In this document: piece after piece, positions 16,111 through 25,598 of the stretch
How positions within the stretch are numbered: position 1 is the stretch's first letter
How the letters are laid out: each line of letters begins with the position of its first letter
Source of the DNA: Afipia sp. OHSU_II-C1
GTDB lineage: Bacteria > Pseudomonadota > Alphaproteobacteria > Rhizobiales > Xanthobacteraceae
Direction of reading: 5' to 3'
DNA: 64,000 nt
NCBI RefSeq assembly: GCF_000497575.1
Contig: NZ_APJI01000014.1
Coordinates: 1-64,000 of the forward strand
Translations under genes and position numbers: made by a program
Notes under the pieces: generated by a model
Database searches by the model: none
Told to the model about the DNA's origin: nothing
The model's input: the letters and a program-made list of their open reading frames with translations, nothing else

Positions 16111-17628
16111 TTAGCTCGCTTCCGCCAGCAGCGAGAGCTGGTGCTGCGGCTGTTCGACCTGGGTCTGGTCGGTGAGGTGGGTCGGATAGGCGCCGGTGAA
16201 GCAGTGATCCGCGAACTTCGGATTGGCCGGATCGCGCTCAGCGAATCCCATCGCGCGGTACATGCCATCGATCGACAGGAACGCCAGCGAGTCCGCGCCG
16301 ATGATCTGCCGCATTTCCTCAAGCGTATGGGTCGCCGCCAGAAGTCCGCCACGGTCCGGCAGATCGATGCCGTAGTAGTCCGGATTGACGATCGGCGGCG
16401 AGGCGAGGCGGAAATGGACTTCCTTCGCGCCGGCGTCGCGCATCATGCGCACGATCTTCTTGGAGGTGGTGCCGCGCACCAGCGAGTCGTCGATCAGGAT
16501 AATGCGCTTGCCCTCGATGGCGGCGCGGTTGGGCGCGTGCTTCATGCGCACGCCGAGTTCACGCACGCTCTGCGTCGGCTGAATGAAGGTGCGGCCGACA
16601 TAGTGGTTGCGGATGATGCCAAGCTCAAACGGCACCCCCGAGTGCTGGCTATAGCCCACGGCCGCGGGGACGCCGGAATCCGGCACCGGCACGATCACGT
16701 CGACATCGACGTGGCTTTCGCGCGCGAGCTGCGCGCCGAAGGCCTTGCGGACTTCGTAGACCGAGCGGCCGCCGACGATGGAGTCGGGGCGCGAGAAATA
16801 GATGTATTCGAAGATGCAGGGGCGGGGCGGCTGCGGCGGGAACGGTTTGTGGATTTCCGTGCCCTTCTCGTCGAACACGATGACTTCGCCGGGCTCGATG
16901 TCGCGGACATACTTCGCGCCGATGATGTCGAGCGCGCAGGTCTCGGAGGCGAGGATCGGACAGTTGTCGAGTTCGCCGAGCACCAGCGGGCGGATGCCGA
17001 GCGGGTCGCGCGCGCCGATCAGCTTCTTGTTGGTCAGCGACACCAGCGCATAGGCGCCTTCGATGGCGCGAAGAGCTTCGATATAGCGCTCGATGAAACG
17101 GCCGCGCTTCGATTGCGCTACCAGATGCAGGATCACCTCGGTGTCGGTGGTCGACTGCATCATCGCGCCGTGGCGGACCAGTTCGCGCCGCAGCGTCAGG
17201 CCGTTGGTGAGATTGCCGTTGTGGCCGACGGCAAAGCCGCCTGCATTGAGTTCGGCGAACAGCGGCTGCACGTTGCGCAGGATGGTGCCGCCGGTGGTGG
17301 AGTAGCGGACATGGCCGACGGCCATGTTGCCGGGAAGGCGTTCGATCACTTCGGCGCGGGAGAAGGTGTCGCCGACGAGGCCGAGGCGGCGTTCGGAATG
17401 GAAGCGGTGGCCGTCGTAGGTGACGATGCCGGCGGCTTCCTGTCCGCGATGCTGGAGGGCGTGGAGGCCGAGGGCGGTGATTGCCGCGGCTTCGGGATGG
17501 CCGAAGATGCCGAACACGCCGCACTCCTCGCGCAGCGTGTCGCCGTTCAGATCCTTGTCCAGATCGTCATCCAGGTCGTAGTCGGATTTGGAGGGGGGAG
17601 TGGAGTGATCGCCGGAAGGGGTTTTCAT
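16111..17628 (-). CDS. purF: Amidophosphoribosyltransferase
   Basis: 505 residues. Catalyses the first step of purine synthesis, glutamine plus PRPP to phosphoribosylamine. An acidic propeptide-like leader (about 1-35) precedes the nucleophile Cys36 in EECGVFGIFG, as in PurF enzymes that are matured by cleavage. GHVRYSTTGG is the glutaminase substrate loop, and IILIDDSLVRGTTSKKIV the PRPP-binding loop; four Cys-containing segments consistent with an iron-sulfur cluster are present (including CAL and CFTG near the end). I prefer the ATG at 17628 (GGTGGA close upstream) to the GTG at 17637. Downstream of cvpA by 43 bases in the same direction, the classic cvpA-purF pairing. Confidence 0.95.
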   Translation of the reverse strand: MKTPSGDHSTPPSKSDYDLDDDLDKDLNGDTLREECGVFGIFGHPEAAAITALGLHALQHRGQEAAGIVTYDGHRFHSERRLGLVGDTFSRAEVIERLPGNMAVGHVRYSTTGGTILRNVQPLFAELNAGGFAVGHNGNLTNGLTLRRELVRHGAMMQSTTDTEVILHLVAQSKRGRFIERYIEALRAIEGAYALVSLTNKKLIGARDPLGIRPLVLGELDNCPILASETCALDIIGAKYVRDIEPGEVIVFDEKGTEIHKPFPPQPPRPCIFEYIYFSRPDSIVGGRSVYEVRKAFGAQLARESHVDVDVIVPVPDSGVPAAVGYSQHSGVPFELGIIRNHYVGRTFIQPTQSVRELGVRMKHAPNRAAIEGKRIILIDDSLVRGTTSKKIVRMMRDAGAKEVHFRLASPPIVNPDYYGIDLPDRGGLLAATHTLEEMRQIIGADSLAFLSIDGMYRAMGFAERDPANPKFADHCFTGAYPTHLTDQTQVEQPQHQLSLLAEAS

Positions 17629-17671
17629 ATGGTCCACCGCGCCCTTGTCTGAGGCAGGACTAGAACTGAAT

Positions 17672-18316
17672 CTAGCGTCCTGCGGCTTTGCCTTCGATCA
17701 ACTGTTTCATGCCGTCACGGGCTGTTTTCCCGTACCCGCCGTCGTTCCCCACCGTTGCCGTTGTGCGCGGTTCGGGAGCAGCATCGGTCTGCTCCTCGTC
17801 GCCCTTTTTCTTGAACCTCTTCAAGATGGTGTTCTCGGGGTCGTCAGGCAAGAGGCCCATCAGCCAATCGCCGGTTCCCTGCAACATCACCCGCGACTTG
17901 GCATTACGGACCCAATCTGGCTGTTGTTTGTCCGGCACCAGCCAGGCGAAGAACAAAAACGCCACCACCATGATCAAAAGTCCGCGCGCGAGCCCGAACA
18001 GGAAGCCGAGGGTGCGGTCGAGTGCGCCGATCCGCGAATCCAGGATCATGTCCGAGATGCGGACGGTGATGATCGACACCACGATCAGCGTCAGAATGAA
18101 CACGCCGGCGACGACGGCCACCGCCGCGACGGTCTCGTTGTTGAAGTAGGTTTTCGCAGTCGGCAGCAGCTTCTGATAGGCGTAGAGCGTGGTCAACGCA
18201 GCGGCGCCCCAGGCCGCGATCGACAGAATCTCGCGCATGAAGCCGCGGATCATCGCCAGAAGGCCAGACAACAGCATCACGGCAAGAACGATAATGTCGA
18301 GAAGCGTTATCGGCAT
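17672..18316 (-). CDS. cvpA: CvpA family membrane protein
   Basis: 214 residues with four hydrophobic helices (about 5-22, 26-48, 62-85 and 100-124). The first helix ITLLDIIVLAVMLLSGLLAM followed by RGFMREILSIAAWGAA is the CvpA signature. CvpA is named from colicin V production; in general it supports envelope integrity. Its usual neighbour purF follows in the same direction, so the pair is probably one operon. The C-terminal 60 residues are charged and cytoplasmic. A hyphenated dyad lies 31 bases upstream. Confidence 0.9.
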   Translation of the reverse strand: MPITLLDIIVLAVMLLSGLLAMIRGFMREILSIAAWGAAALTTLYAYQKLLPTAKTYFNNETVAAVAVVAGVFILTLIVVSIITVRISDMILDSRIGALDRTLGFLFGLARGLLIMVVAFLFFAWLVPDKQQPDWVRNAKSRVMLQGTGDWLMGLLPDDPENTILKRFKKKGDEEQTDAAPEPRTTATVGNDGGYGKTARDGMKQLIEGKAAGR

Positions 18317-18346
18317 CGGCTGGTCAGATCCGCTTTCAGTTTCTAA

Positions 18347-18361
18347 AACCCGAATCGGGTT
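18347..18361. promoter_or_regulatory. Hyphenated dyad upstream of cvpA-purF
   Basis: AACCCGA-A-TCGGGTT is a perfect seven-base inverted repeat around a single base, 31 bases upstream of the cvpA start. Too short a loop for an RNA hairpin, so more likely a protein site or chance. No known purine regulator motif is matched. Confidence 0.3.
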
Positions 18362-18573
18362 GTCTCGGGTCCGGATAGCTGACGGCCATATCGCACGTCC
18401 CGCAAGGGCCGGGAACCCGCAAAAACCCAGACATCAACGGCAAAACTGCATCGCTCTTATGGATCGCCCGTTGCGGTTAACGATCCGTAGCGGGTGCAAT
18501 CGGGCAGCCGTTGCAACGTCGCGGGCTATATAGCCGCCGGTCACGCCAGCGTCACGTTCTCAACAGGCCTGAT

Positions 18574-19992
18574 TCAGCCTGAAGCGGCGGTTTTCACCAC
18601 ACCTGTGGCTTTACGGCCCTTCGCCGCAATGTCCGCCACCAGCGATGTGAGCGAGCCCACCGAATTGAGCGACAATCCGGCGTCGCCGCCGGTATCGCCG
18701 CGTGCGTTTTCCGGCAGCACGGCACGGCCGAAACCGAGCTTGGCTGCTTCCTTGAGACGGGCTGAGGTCTGGGCCACCGGACGCACCGCGCCCGACAGCG
18801 AGATTTCGCCGAAATAGACCGCATCGACCGGAAGCGGCGCGTTGGCGAGCGACGACACCAGCGCCGCCGCGGCCGCCATATCGGCCGCGGGCTCGTTGAT
18901 CCGCAGGCCGCCGGCGACGTTGAAATAGACGTCGTAGCCGGACAGCTTGACCCCGCAATGCGCCTCCAGCACCGCCAGCACCATCGACAGGCGGCTGGAT
19001 TCCCAGCCGACCACCGCACGGCGCGGCGTTCCGAGCGTTGTGGGAACGACCAGCGCCTGCAATTCGACCAGCACCGGACGTGTGCCTTCAAGACCGGCAA
19101 ACACGGCCGTTCCGGGGCTGCCGAGATCGCGCTCGGACAGGAACAGTTCCGATGGATTGGAGACTTCGCGCAGGCCGAGGCCCGTCATCTCGAATACGCC
19201 GATTTCATCGGTGGGGCCGAAACGGTTCTTCACCGCGCGCAGGATGCGGAACTGCTGCGAGCCTTCGCCCTCGAAGCTCATCACCGCATCGACCATGTGT
19301 TCAACCACGCGCGGGCCTGCGATCTGGCCGTCCTTGGTGACATGGCCGACGAGGATCAGCGCCGCACCGGACTTCTTCGCAAAACGGATCAGCGCCTGCG
19401 CCGACGCGCGGACCTGCGTCACCGTGCCGGGCGCGGATTCGACAGTATCGGTCCACATGGTCTGGATGGAGTCGATCACCACGAGGCGCGGCGGCGTTCC
19501 TTCCGACAGCGTGGCGATGATGTCTTCGACGGAGGTCTGCGCGGCCAGTTGCACGGGCGCATCGGCGAGGCCGAGCCGCGCGGCGCGAAGACGGACCTGC
19601 GCGACGGCTTCTTCGCCGGAAATGTAGACCACGCGATGTCCCGCGCGGGCCATCAGGCTGGTGGCCTGAGTCAGCAGGGTCGACTTTCCGATGCCGGGAT
19701 CACCGCCGACCAGCAGCACCGAGCCGCGCACGAAGCCGCCGCCGGTAACGCGGTCGAGTTCTCCCATTCCGGACGACAGGCGCGGCGCTTCCGGGCTCGA
19801 TCCGGTGAGGCTTTCCAGCGCGAAGGGACGCCCCTTGCGCTTCGGGCGCAAATTCGCGGGCATGGACGTCGCGCCGGTGGTGTCTTCCTCCGACAGCGTG
19901 TTCCATTCTCCGCAGGACTCGCACTTGCCCTGCCATTTATTGTAGGCGGCCCCGCAATTCTGGCAGACGAAGGAGAGGGCGTTCTTCGCCAT
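18574..19992 (-). CDS. radA: DNA repair protein RadA
   Basis: 472 residues. N-terminal zinc ribbon CQNCGAAYNKWQGKCESCGE (about 10-29), a RecA-like ATPase with Walker A GGDPGIGKST (about 97-106) and the RadA-specific KNRFG motif (about 256-260), then a Lon-protease-like C-terminal domain. RadA is a hexameric helicase that processes branched recombination intermediates. Length and domain order are normal. It is upstream of cvpA on the same strand with a 257-base gap, so co-transcription is possible; in several alphaproteobacteria these genes are neighbours. Confidence 0.97.
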   Translation of the reverse strand: MAKNALSFVCQNCGAAYNKWQGKCESCGEWNTLSEEDTTGATSMPANLRPKRKGRPFALESLTGSSPEAPRLSSGMGELDRVTGGGFVRGSVLLVGGDPGIGKSTLLTQATSLMARAGHRVVYISGEEAVAQVRLRAARLGLADAPVQLAAQTSVEDIIATLSEGTPPRLVVIDSIQTMWTDTVESAPGTVTQVRASAQALIRFAKKSGAALILVGHVTKDGQIAGPRVVEHMVDAVMSFEGEGSQQFRILRAVKNRFGPTDEIGVFEMTGLGLREVSNPSELFLSERDLGSPGTAVFAGLEGTRPVLVELQALVVPTTLGTPRRAVVGWESSRLSMVLAVLEAHCGVKLSGYDVYFNVAGGLRINEPAADMAAAAALVSSLANAPLPVDAVYFGEISLSGAVRPVAQTSARLKEAAKLGFGRAVLPENARGDTGGDAGLSLNSVGSLTSLVADIAAKGRKATGVVKTAASG

Positions 19993-20224
19993 GGATCGGG
20001 CCTGCCAGCGTCAGAGCGAGGGGAATCGTATGTTCCTCTTTTGTTCACAAAAAGCGTAGAAAAGTCAACCCATATCAGCGCCCGGGACCGATAGCGGGTT
20101 ACCTTCGGAAGGGACTATCGTCTCGGGCGGCCGGCGGGAGGCGACATCTCACATGCGCCGGGACAACAAAACAACGACCACGCTTGACCGGCTACCGGCA
20201 AGACGCGGCAAAGGGAGTGACGCC

Positions 20225-21331
20225 ATGAAATGGATTGCCGCCGTTGCCGGCCTCATCCTCGCGAGTGCGGTTCAGGCCGCCGATGCGCCGAAATTCCAGG
20301 TCGATGCGCAATGGCCGAAGCCGCTGCCCAACAACTGGATCATGGGGCAGGCCGCAGGCGTCGCCGTCGATGCGCAGGATCACATCTGGGTGTTGCAGCG
20401 GCCGCGTACGCTGACCGATGACGAGAAGGCGGCAAGCTTCAACCCGCCGCGCACGAAATGCTGCGTGCCAGCGCCGCCGGTGATGGAGTTCGATCAGGCA
20501 GGCAATCTGATCAAGGCGTGGGGCGGCAAGGGCGAGGGCTACGACTGGCCGACCAACGAGCACGGCATCTATATCGACGCGAAGGGCTTCGTCTGGCTCG
20601 CGGGCAACGGCGAAAACGACGGCCAGATTCTGAAGTTCACCCGCGAGGGCAAGTTCGTGATGCAGATCGGCAGGTCCGGTCTGCAGACCAATAGCAGCGA
20701 CACCACGCGCCTCGGCCGCCCCGCGAACATGACGGTCGATATTGCCGCGAACGAGGTCTATGTCGCGGACGGTTACTACAACCATCGCATCATCGTGTTC
20801 GACTCCGAGACCGGCGCGTTCAAGCGGATGTGGGGCGCCTACGGCAAGCCGCCGACAGACGAACGGAGGGGGGCCTACAATCCGGACGCACCGCCATCAC
20901 AGCAGTTCGCCAACCCGGTCCATTGCGTGCGTATCGCGAAGGACGGACTTGTTTATGTGTGCGATCGCCAGAACGACCGCATTCAGGTGTTCAGGAAGGA
21001 CGGCAGCTTTGTGAAGGAGATGTTCATCGAGAAGCAAACACTGGCCAACGGCTCGGTGTGGGATCTCGAAATCTGGAATGATCCGGCGCAGTCATTTCTC
21101 ATCAATGCCGACGGCGCCAACAATGAGGTCCGCACGCTCAAGCGCGAGAACGGACAGATTGTCGGACGCTTCGGCCGCAACGGCCGCATGGCCGGCGACT
21201 TCCACTGGATTCACAATCTCGCGCTGGACTCCAAGGGCAACATTTACACCACCGAGGTCGACACCGGAAAACGCGCGCAGAAATTCATGCTGGTCGGCAA
21301 CATGGTGCTGAAGAAACGGAGCAAGAAGTAG
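20225..21331 (+). CDS. Secreted NHL-repeat six-bladed beta-propeller protein
   Basis: 368 residues. Signal peptide about 1-19 (LILASAVQA-AD), then propeller repeats each with a GVAVDAQDHIWVL-type strand: residues about 45-60, 113-125 (HGIYIDAKGFVWLAG), 170-190 (MTVDIAANEVYVADGYYNHR), 240-260 (RIAKDGLVYVCDRQNDRIQV) and 330-350 (LALDSKGNIYTTEVDTG). This is the NHL family that includes peptidyl-alpha-hydroxyglycine amidating lyases; the bacterial versions are common near catabolic genes but their reaction is mostly unknown. The ATG at 20225 follows AAGGGAG. Monocistronic, divergent from radA. Confidence 0.82.
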   Translation: MKWIAAVAGLILASAVQAADAPKFQVDAQWPKPLPNNWIMGQAAGVAVDAQDHIWVLQRPRTLTDDEKAASFNPPRTKCCVPAPPVMEFDQAGNLIKAWGGKGEGYDWPTNEHGIYIDAKGFVWLAGNGENDGQILKFTREGKFVMQIGRSGLQTNSSDTTRLGRPANMTVDIAANEVYVADGYYNHRIIVFDSETGAFKRMWGAYGKPPTDERRGAYNPDAPPSQQFANPVHCVRIAKDGLVYVCDRQNDRIQVFRKDGSFVKEMFIEKQTLANGSVWDLEIWNDPAQSFLINADGANNEVRTLKRENGQIVGRFGRNGRMAGDFHWIHNLALDSKGNIYTTEVDTGKRAQKFMLVGNMVLKKRSKK

Positions 21332-21376
21332 GGGTAGCGGTCATCGAGAGACCGACAGGGTGACGGCTTTCTTTTC

Positions 21377-22132
21377 TCAGCGCGCGTCGATCACCAGTTC
21401 GGTCCGCACGCTTCGTACGTCCACCTCGAACTCCATGCCGATCACCGGCGGCCAGGCCGGATACCAGGCAAGACCGATCTGGCTCACCTTGTCTTCGGCA
21501 AAGACCGTGTCGAGCAACGGACGGATGTCGTGCACGGTATAAATCTGCGCGGCAGTCACATCGTCCCACCTGCATCCCAGCGCATCAACGCGCTCGCGCA
21601 TGGCGTTCATGACAAAGCGTGCCTTGATCTCCAGTCCTTTGAGCGACACGTCGCGGCCGCCGACGATGCGGTCGGTGGTGACGCCGTCGCGGATTTCAGG
21701 CTTGCCCGAGATCAGGAAGTCACCCGAGGCGCTTGCTTCGGGAACGGTGTAGGTGAAGGCGAAGAACATCGCTTCGGTTGGGACCTCGGTGATCGGTGCG
21801 AGGTTGCTGCGCGCCAGCGGATTGACGTCGCCGGACTTGCAGCCCCATTGATGCAGCGTCTTCAGATATTCGCCGTTGAAAGCCTGAAATTGCTGAACGG
21901 TCATCGCGGCAGGCGAGCGCAGTTCACAGGCGGCCAGCGCCGTGACGGGGCGGCCCTCCCGCTCAAGATGCGCCTTGATGAAGGCGAAGCCATCGGCCAT
22001 CGGGATCGGATGCGCAAAACGGACGCGCCGCAAGGCGTAACCGGGCATCGCGGCAACGCCGCTGGAGAACGGCCCGCCCGGGGAGACGATGAACCTGTAG
22101 TTTCCGGGTTTGAACTCCATCACGTCCGGCAT
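21377..22132 (-). CDS. Conserved protein with RidA-like C-terminus
   Basis: 251 residues, soluble. The C-terminal strand run IGLAWYPAWPPVIGMEFEVD resembles the closing strand of RidA/YjgF enamine deaminases, and the earlier RVDALGCRWDDVTAAQIYTV matches the helix before it; the rest (FIVSPGGPFSSGVAAMPGYA, LAACELRSPAAMTVQQFQAF) is conserved-looking but unfamiliar. It may be related to the 2-aminomuconate deaminases described from nitrobenzene degraders, but I am not sure. The ATG at 22132 has GAAGGGAACGCC upstream. Convergent with the propeller gene. Confidence 0.55.
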   Translation of the reverse strand: MPDVMEFKPGNYRFIVSPGGPFSSGVAAMPGYALRRVRFAHPIPMADGFAFIKAHLEREGRPVTALAACELRSPAAMTVQQFQAFNGEYLKTLHQWGCKSGDVNPLARSNLAPITEVPTEAMFFAFTYTVPEASASGDFLISGKPEIRDGVTTDRIVGGRDVSLKGLEIKARFVMNAMRERVDALGCRWDDVTAAQIYTVHDIRPLLDTVFAEDKVSQIGLAWYPAWPPVIGMEFEVDVRSVRTELVIDAR

Positions 22133-22242
22133 TCGGCGTTCCCTTCGGGGCTTTTCTCAAATCTCATTGTTGAATCGGGGAGTCTTGAAGTGGAAGGATC
22201 ATCCATGCAAGCATTGCAACATTTGAACAAGGGATTTCTGGC

Positions 22243-22632
22243 ATGGCATTTTTCAGATGCATTCAGGAAGTTATCAATCGCTGTTTTGTGGTCGAGATTA
22301 CCGACGAAGCTACAATAAAGAAGGCTCGCGCGATCCTGTCGCGAAGGATCACGGAGAGTACGAGCATAAGAGGCGTGATCGTCAAAACGCCAAAATCTTA
22401 CAACAGGCCCTGGAGCTGGCATCTCGATCCGGCTTCGATCGAGTTTTTCGGACGGGCGATGGAAGTGTGCGAGGCTTCCATTGTGCAGGTCGAAAAGCAC
22501 CTGGACGAGGTGGGCGGAGCATTTCTGCCGCACAACAACTGGTGCCCCTGGCGATCGAGCCTGGTCGAGGAAGTGGTGTTCGACAGCGGGGCTGGAATGG
22601 TTGGCCTGCCGATCGAATATGCTGACAGTTGA
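22243..22632 (+). CDS. BP74-like (calmodulin-annotated) domain protein
   Basis: 129 residues, no signal peptide. The stretch RCFVVEITDEATIKKARAIL, then GVIVKTPKSYNRPWSWHLDP, IEFFGRAMEVCEASIVQVEK and VGGAFLPHNNWCPWRSSLVE follows the pattern I recall for a small domain family related to the N-terminal part of the Dictyostelium BP74 protein, often labelled calmodulin-like in bacteria without an EF hand. None is seen here. Trp-rich and Cys-containing, so possibly a secreted or binding domain elsewhere; here it is the whole protein. Codon use is somewhat less GC-biased than its neighbours, suggesting transfer. The recall of the family should be checked by search. Stop lies 34 bases from the convergent alr. 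Confidence 0.6.
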   Translation: MAFFRCIQEVINRCFVVEITDEATIKKARAILSRRITESTSIRGVIVKTPKSYNRPWSWHLDPASIEFFGRAMEVCEASIVQVEKHLDEVGGAFLPHNNWCPWRSSLVEEVVFDSGAGMVGLPIEYADS

Positions 22633-22666
22633 TGCCCGCAAGCCGCGGGTGACTTGAGCTGGCCCT

Positions 22667-23842
22667 TTACTCACCGCCCTTGTAGATGCGCGTATATCGC
22701 TTGCCGAGACTGGTCAGCACCTCGTAGCCGATGGTGCCGAAGTGGTGCGCGAGTTCATCGACGGTGATCTCGTTGTTGAGAAGCGATACCAGCGCGCCGC
22801 GCCGCGTTGCTCCGGGCGGGATCGCGGTGATGTCGATCGCCATCAGGTCCATCGAGATGCGTCCGGCAACCGGGCAGCGCTTGCCCGCGACCATCACTTC
22901 GGCGCTGCGCATGTTATCGATGCTGCCTGCGGCACGGAAATATCCGTCGGCATAACCTGCCGTGACGATCGCCAGCCGCGTCGGCTGCCGCGCCGTCCAG
23001 GTGCCGCCGTATCCGACGTGCTCGCCTTTCTCGATGTTGCGGACCTGCGCCACGCGCACCTTGAGATCGACCACCGGCAGCATCGGCGAATCGGCTTCCG
23101 GCGTTGGATTGACGCCGTAGAGTGCCGCGCCCGGACGCACCAGATCGAAATGGAATTGGGGTCCCAGAAAAATGCCGGAGGAGTTCGACAGCGAGGCGGG
23201 AACGCCGGAGAACTGCGACGCGATTTCCCGAAATGCCGCGACCTGTCGTCCGTTGGCCGGATCGTGCAGCATCTCGGCGCTGGTGAGGTGGCTCATCACC
23301 AGCGAAATGCCGTGATTGCCGTTCTTGATCCGTGGCAGCAGCGCCTGCGCTTCCATAACGCGGAAGCCGAGACGGTTCATGCCGGTGTCGATATGGATCG
23401 CTGCCTGACCCTCCCAGCCGCTGGTCTTGCGGAACGCGTCCCACTCGGCGAGTTCTGTGGCGTCGCCGATCACCGGGCGGCAATCGATCTTCGCAAACTG
23501 ATCGCCGGAGCCCGGAAAAAATCCATCGAGCACGTAGATAGCGGAGGTGGGAGTGACTTCACGCACCGCGCGCGCCTCGTCCAGTGTGGCGACGAAGAAG
23601 GTCCTGCATCCTGCCCGGGCCAGCGCACGGGTCACCGGCGTGATGCCGCAGCCATAGGCGTCGGCTTTCACGACGGCGGCGCAGTCCGCAGGCACCGCAT
23701 GGCTTTCGAGTTTGCGCCAGTTGGCGACGATGGCGTCGAGGTCGATGGTCAGAACGCCGGTCGCGCTGGCAGGCATGCGCACGTCTGCGGTATTCGCAGT
23801 AGCGCCAGATGTCGCGGTCTTGAGATCGGAAGCAGGAGGCAT
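22667..23842 (-). CDS. alr: Alanine racemase
   Basis: 391 residues. Interconverts L- and D-alanine for peptidoglycan. AVVKADAYGCG holds the PLP lysine (about 57-67), HIDTGMNRLGFR is the substrate-side strand, and VGYGGTWTARQPTRLAIVTA contains the second catalytic Tyr; the C-terminal beta domain ends NEITVDELAHHFGTIGYEVL. I chose the ATG at 23842; the frame extends upstream to 23896 but those residues are unlike the family. About 35 residues precede the TIM barrel, which is longer than most. Downstream of dnaB on the same strand (81-base gap), a common pairing in this group. Confidence 0.95.
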   Translation of the reverse strand: MPPASDLKTATSGATANTADVRMPASATGVLTIDLDAIVANWRKLESHAVPADCAAVVKADAYGCGITPVTRALARAGCRTFFVATLDEARAVREVTPTSAIYVLDGFFPGSGDQFAKIDCRPVIGDATELAEWDAFRKTSGWEGQAAIHIDTGMNRLGFRVMEAQALLPRIKNGNHGISLVMSHLTSAEMLHDPANGRQVAAFREIASQFSGVPASLSNSSGIFLGPQFHFDLVRPGAALYGVNPTPEADSPMLPVVDLKVRVAQVRNIEKGEHVGYGGTWTARQPTRLAIVTAGYADGYFRAAGSIDNMRSAEVMVAGKRCPVAGRISMDLMAIDITAIPPGATRRGALVSLLNNEITVDELAHHFGTIGYEVLTSLGKRYTRIYKGGE

Positions 23843-23923
23843 TGGCTCGGGCAGAGGTTCGCAGTGTGATTCAACAGTTGAACCGCACCCTAGCACACTC
23901 TTTGCAAGCGAAAGTATGTCCGA

Positions 23924-25423
23924 TCAGCCAAATCGTTCGGGCACCTGGCCGTCATGCGCAAGGTCACCGAACCGCGTGACGTTGGCATCGAAGTGCAGGT
24001 TGATGGTGCCGGTGGGGCCGTGACGCTGTTTGCCGATGATAACTTCGGCCTTGCCGTGGACCAGCGACATGTCGAGCATCCATTTTTCATGCTCGGGCGT
24101 ACCGGGGCGCGGCTCCTTGCTCTGGAGATAGTATTCCTCGCGATACACGAACAGCACCACGTCGGCGTCCTGCTCGATCGATCCCGATTCGCGCAGGTCC
24201 GCGAGCTGCGGGCGCTTGTCGTCGCGGTTTTCGACCTGACGCGACAACTGCGACAGCGCAATGATGGGGACGTTCAATTCCTTGGCCAGCGCCTTGAGGC
24301 CGGTGGTGATCTCGGTGATCTCCTGCACGCGGTTGTCGGAGCGCTTGCCCGATCCGGACAGAAGCTGGATGTAGTCGATGATCAGAAGATCGAGACCTTT
24401 CTGCCGTTTCAGCCGCCGCGCCCGCGCGGTGAGCTGCGAAATCGAGATGCCGCCGCTGTCGTCGACATAGAACGGCAGGTTCTGCATCTCGATGGAGTGC
24501 TCGCGGATCTTGTCAAAATCCCGCTCGCTGATGCCGCCGCGGCGGATCGAACTTGATGAAATACCGGTACGCTCGGACAGAATACGGGTGGCGAGCTGTT
24601 CCGCCGACATTTCCAGCGAGAAGAAGCCGACAATGCCGCCGTCGACCGATTTCATCTGGCCGTCGGCCTGCACTTCGCCGCGCCAGTTGCGCGCGATGTT
24701 GAAGGCAATGTTGGTCGCGAGCGCCGTCTTGCCCATCGCGGGGCGTCCGGCAAGGATGATCAGGTCGGACGGCTGCAGACCGCCCATCTTGGTGTCCATG
24801 TCGCGCAGGCCGGAGGCGAGGCCCGACAGGTTGCCGTCGCGGCTGTAGGCGGCTGCGGCCATGTCCACGGCGGTCGTCAGCGCCCGCGAAAATTTCTGGA
24901 AGCCGCCGTCGTAGCGTCCGGACTCGGCGAGTTCGTAGAGCTTCTTTTCCGCGTCCTCGATCTGCGCGCGCGGCGCAAAGTCAACCGGCGCATCGAACGC
25001 GACATTGACCATGTCCTCGCCGACGCGAATGAGATCGCGCCGGATCGACAGATCATAGACGGTGCGCCCGTAATCCTGCGCGTTGATGATGGTGGTCGCC
25101 TCGGCGGCGAGGCGGGCGAGGTACTGAGCGACCGTCATGCCGCCAATGTCGGTTTCCGCCGGAACGAAGGTCTTCAGCGTGACCGGCGTCGCGATCTTGC
25201 CGGCGCGGATCAGGCTGCCTGCGGTTTCGAAAAACAGCTGATGGATCGGCTCGAAGAAGTGCTTCGGCTCGAGGAAGTCGGAGACGCGGTAAAATGCGTC
25301 GTTGTTGACCAGGATGGCGCCGAGAAGTCCCTGTTCGGCCTCGATATTATGAGGCGCAACCCGGTAGGCCGGCGTGCCGGCGTCCGGCGCGAGCTTGATA
25401 ATGTTCGAATCAGTAATGGCCAT
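23924..25423 (-). CDS. dnaB: Replicative DNA helicase DnaB
   Basis: 499 residues. N-terminal helical domain begins APHNIEAEQGLLGAILVNND (about residues 24-43); the RecA-like domain carries Walker A GRPAMGKTAL (about 224-233), Walker B region LLIIDYIQLL and the arginine finger area REEYYLQ. DnaB unwinds DNA ahead of the replisome. The start at 25423 (MAITDSNIIKL) puts the conserved N-terminal domain at the usual distance; the frame extends upstream without conservation. No intein is seen. Upstream of alr in the same direction. Confidence 0.97.
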   Translation of the reverse strand: MAITDSNIIKLAPDAGTPAYRVAPHNIEAEQGLLGAILVNNDAFYRVSDFLEPKHFFEPIHQLFFETAGSLIRAGKIATPVTLKTFVPAETDIGGMTVAQYLARLAAEATTIINAQDYGRTVYDLSIRRDLIRVGEDMVNVAFDAPVDFAPRAQIEDAEKKLYELAESGRYDGGFQKFSRALTTAVDMAAAAYSRDGNLSGLASGLRDMDTKMGGLQPSDLIILAGRPAMGKTALATNIAFNIARNWRGEVQADGQMKSVDGGIVGFFSLEMSAEQLATRILSERTGISSSSIRRGGISERDFDKIREHSIEMQNLPFYVDDSGGISISQLTARARRLKRQKGLDLLIIDYIQLLSGSGKRSDNRVQEITEITTGLKALAKELNVPIIALSQLSRQVENRDDKRPQLADLRESGSIEQDADVVLFVYREEYYLQSKEPRPGTPEHEKWMLDMSLVHGKAEVIIGKQRHGPTGTINLHFDANVTRFGDLAHDGQVPERFG

Positions 25424-25598
25424 CGTGAGAAAGTATGCTTCCAATTCGGCGAATGCGGGGCGCGTATCAAGCACCCCTGCAGGGCAGGGTGAAAGCGCCA
25501 TATGGTCTTATGCACGATTCACACAACTTGTTTCGAATGAAACTTGGATTGTCATCCGTGTGAGGCTTGACCGGTCTATATGCCTGAGCCAGACGCCT

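Noticed and set aside
16066-17652. 528-codon plus-strand frame opposite purF
   Set aside because: Shadow of purF: Gly/Ala/Arg-biased, no domain.
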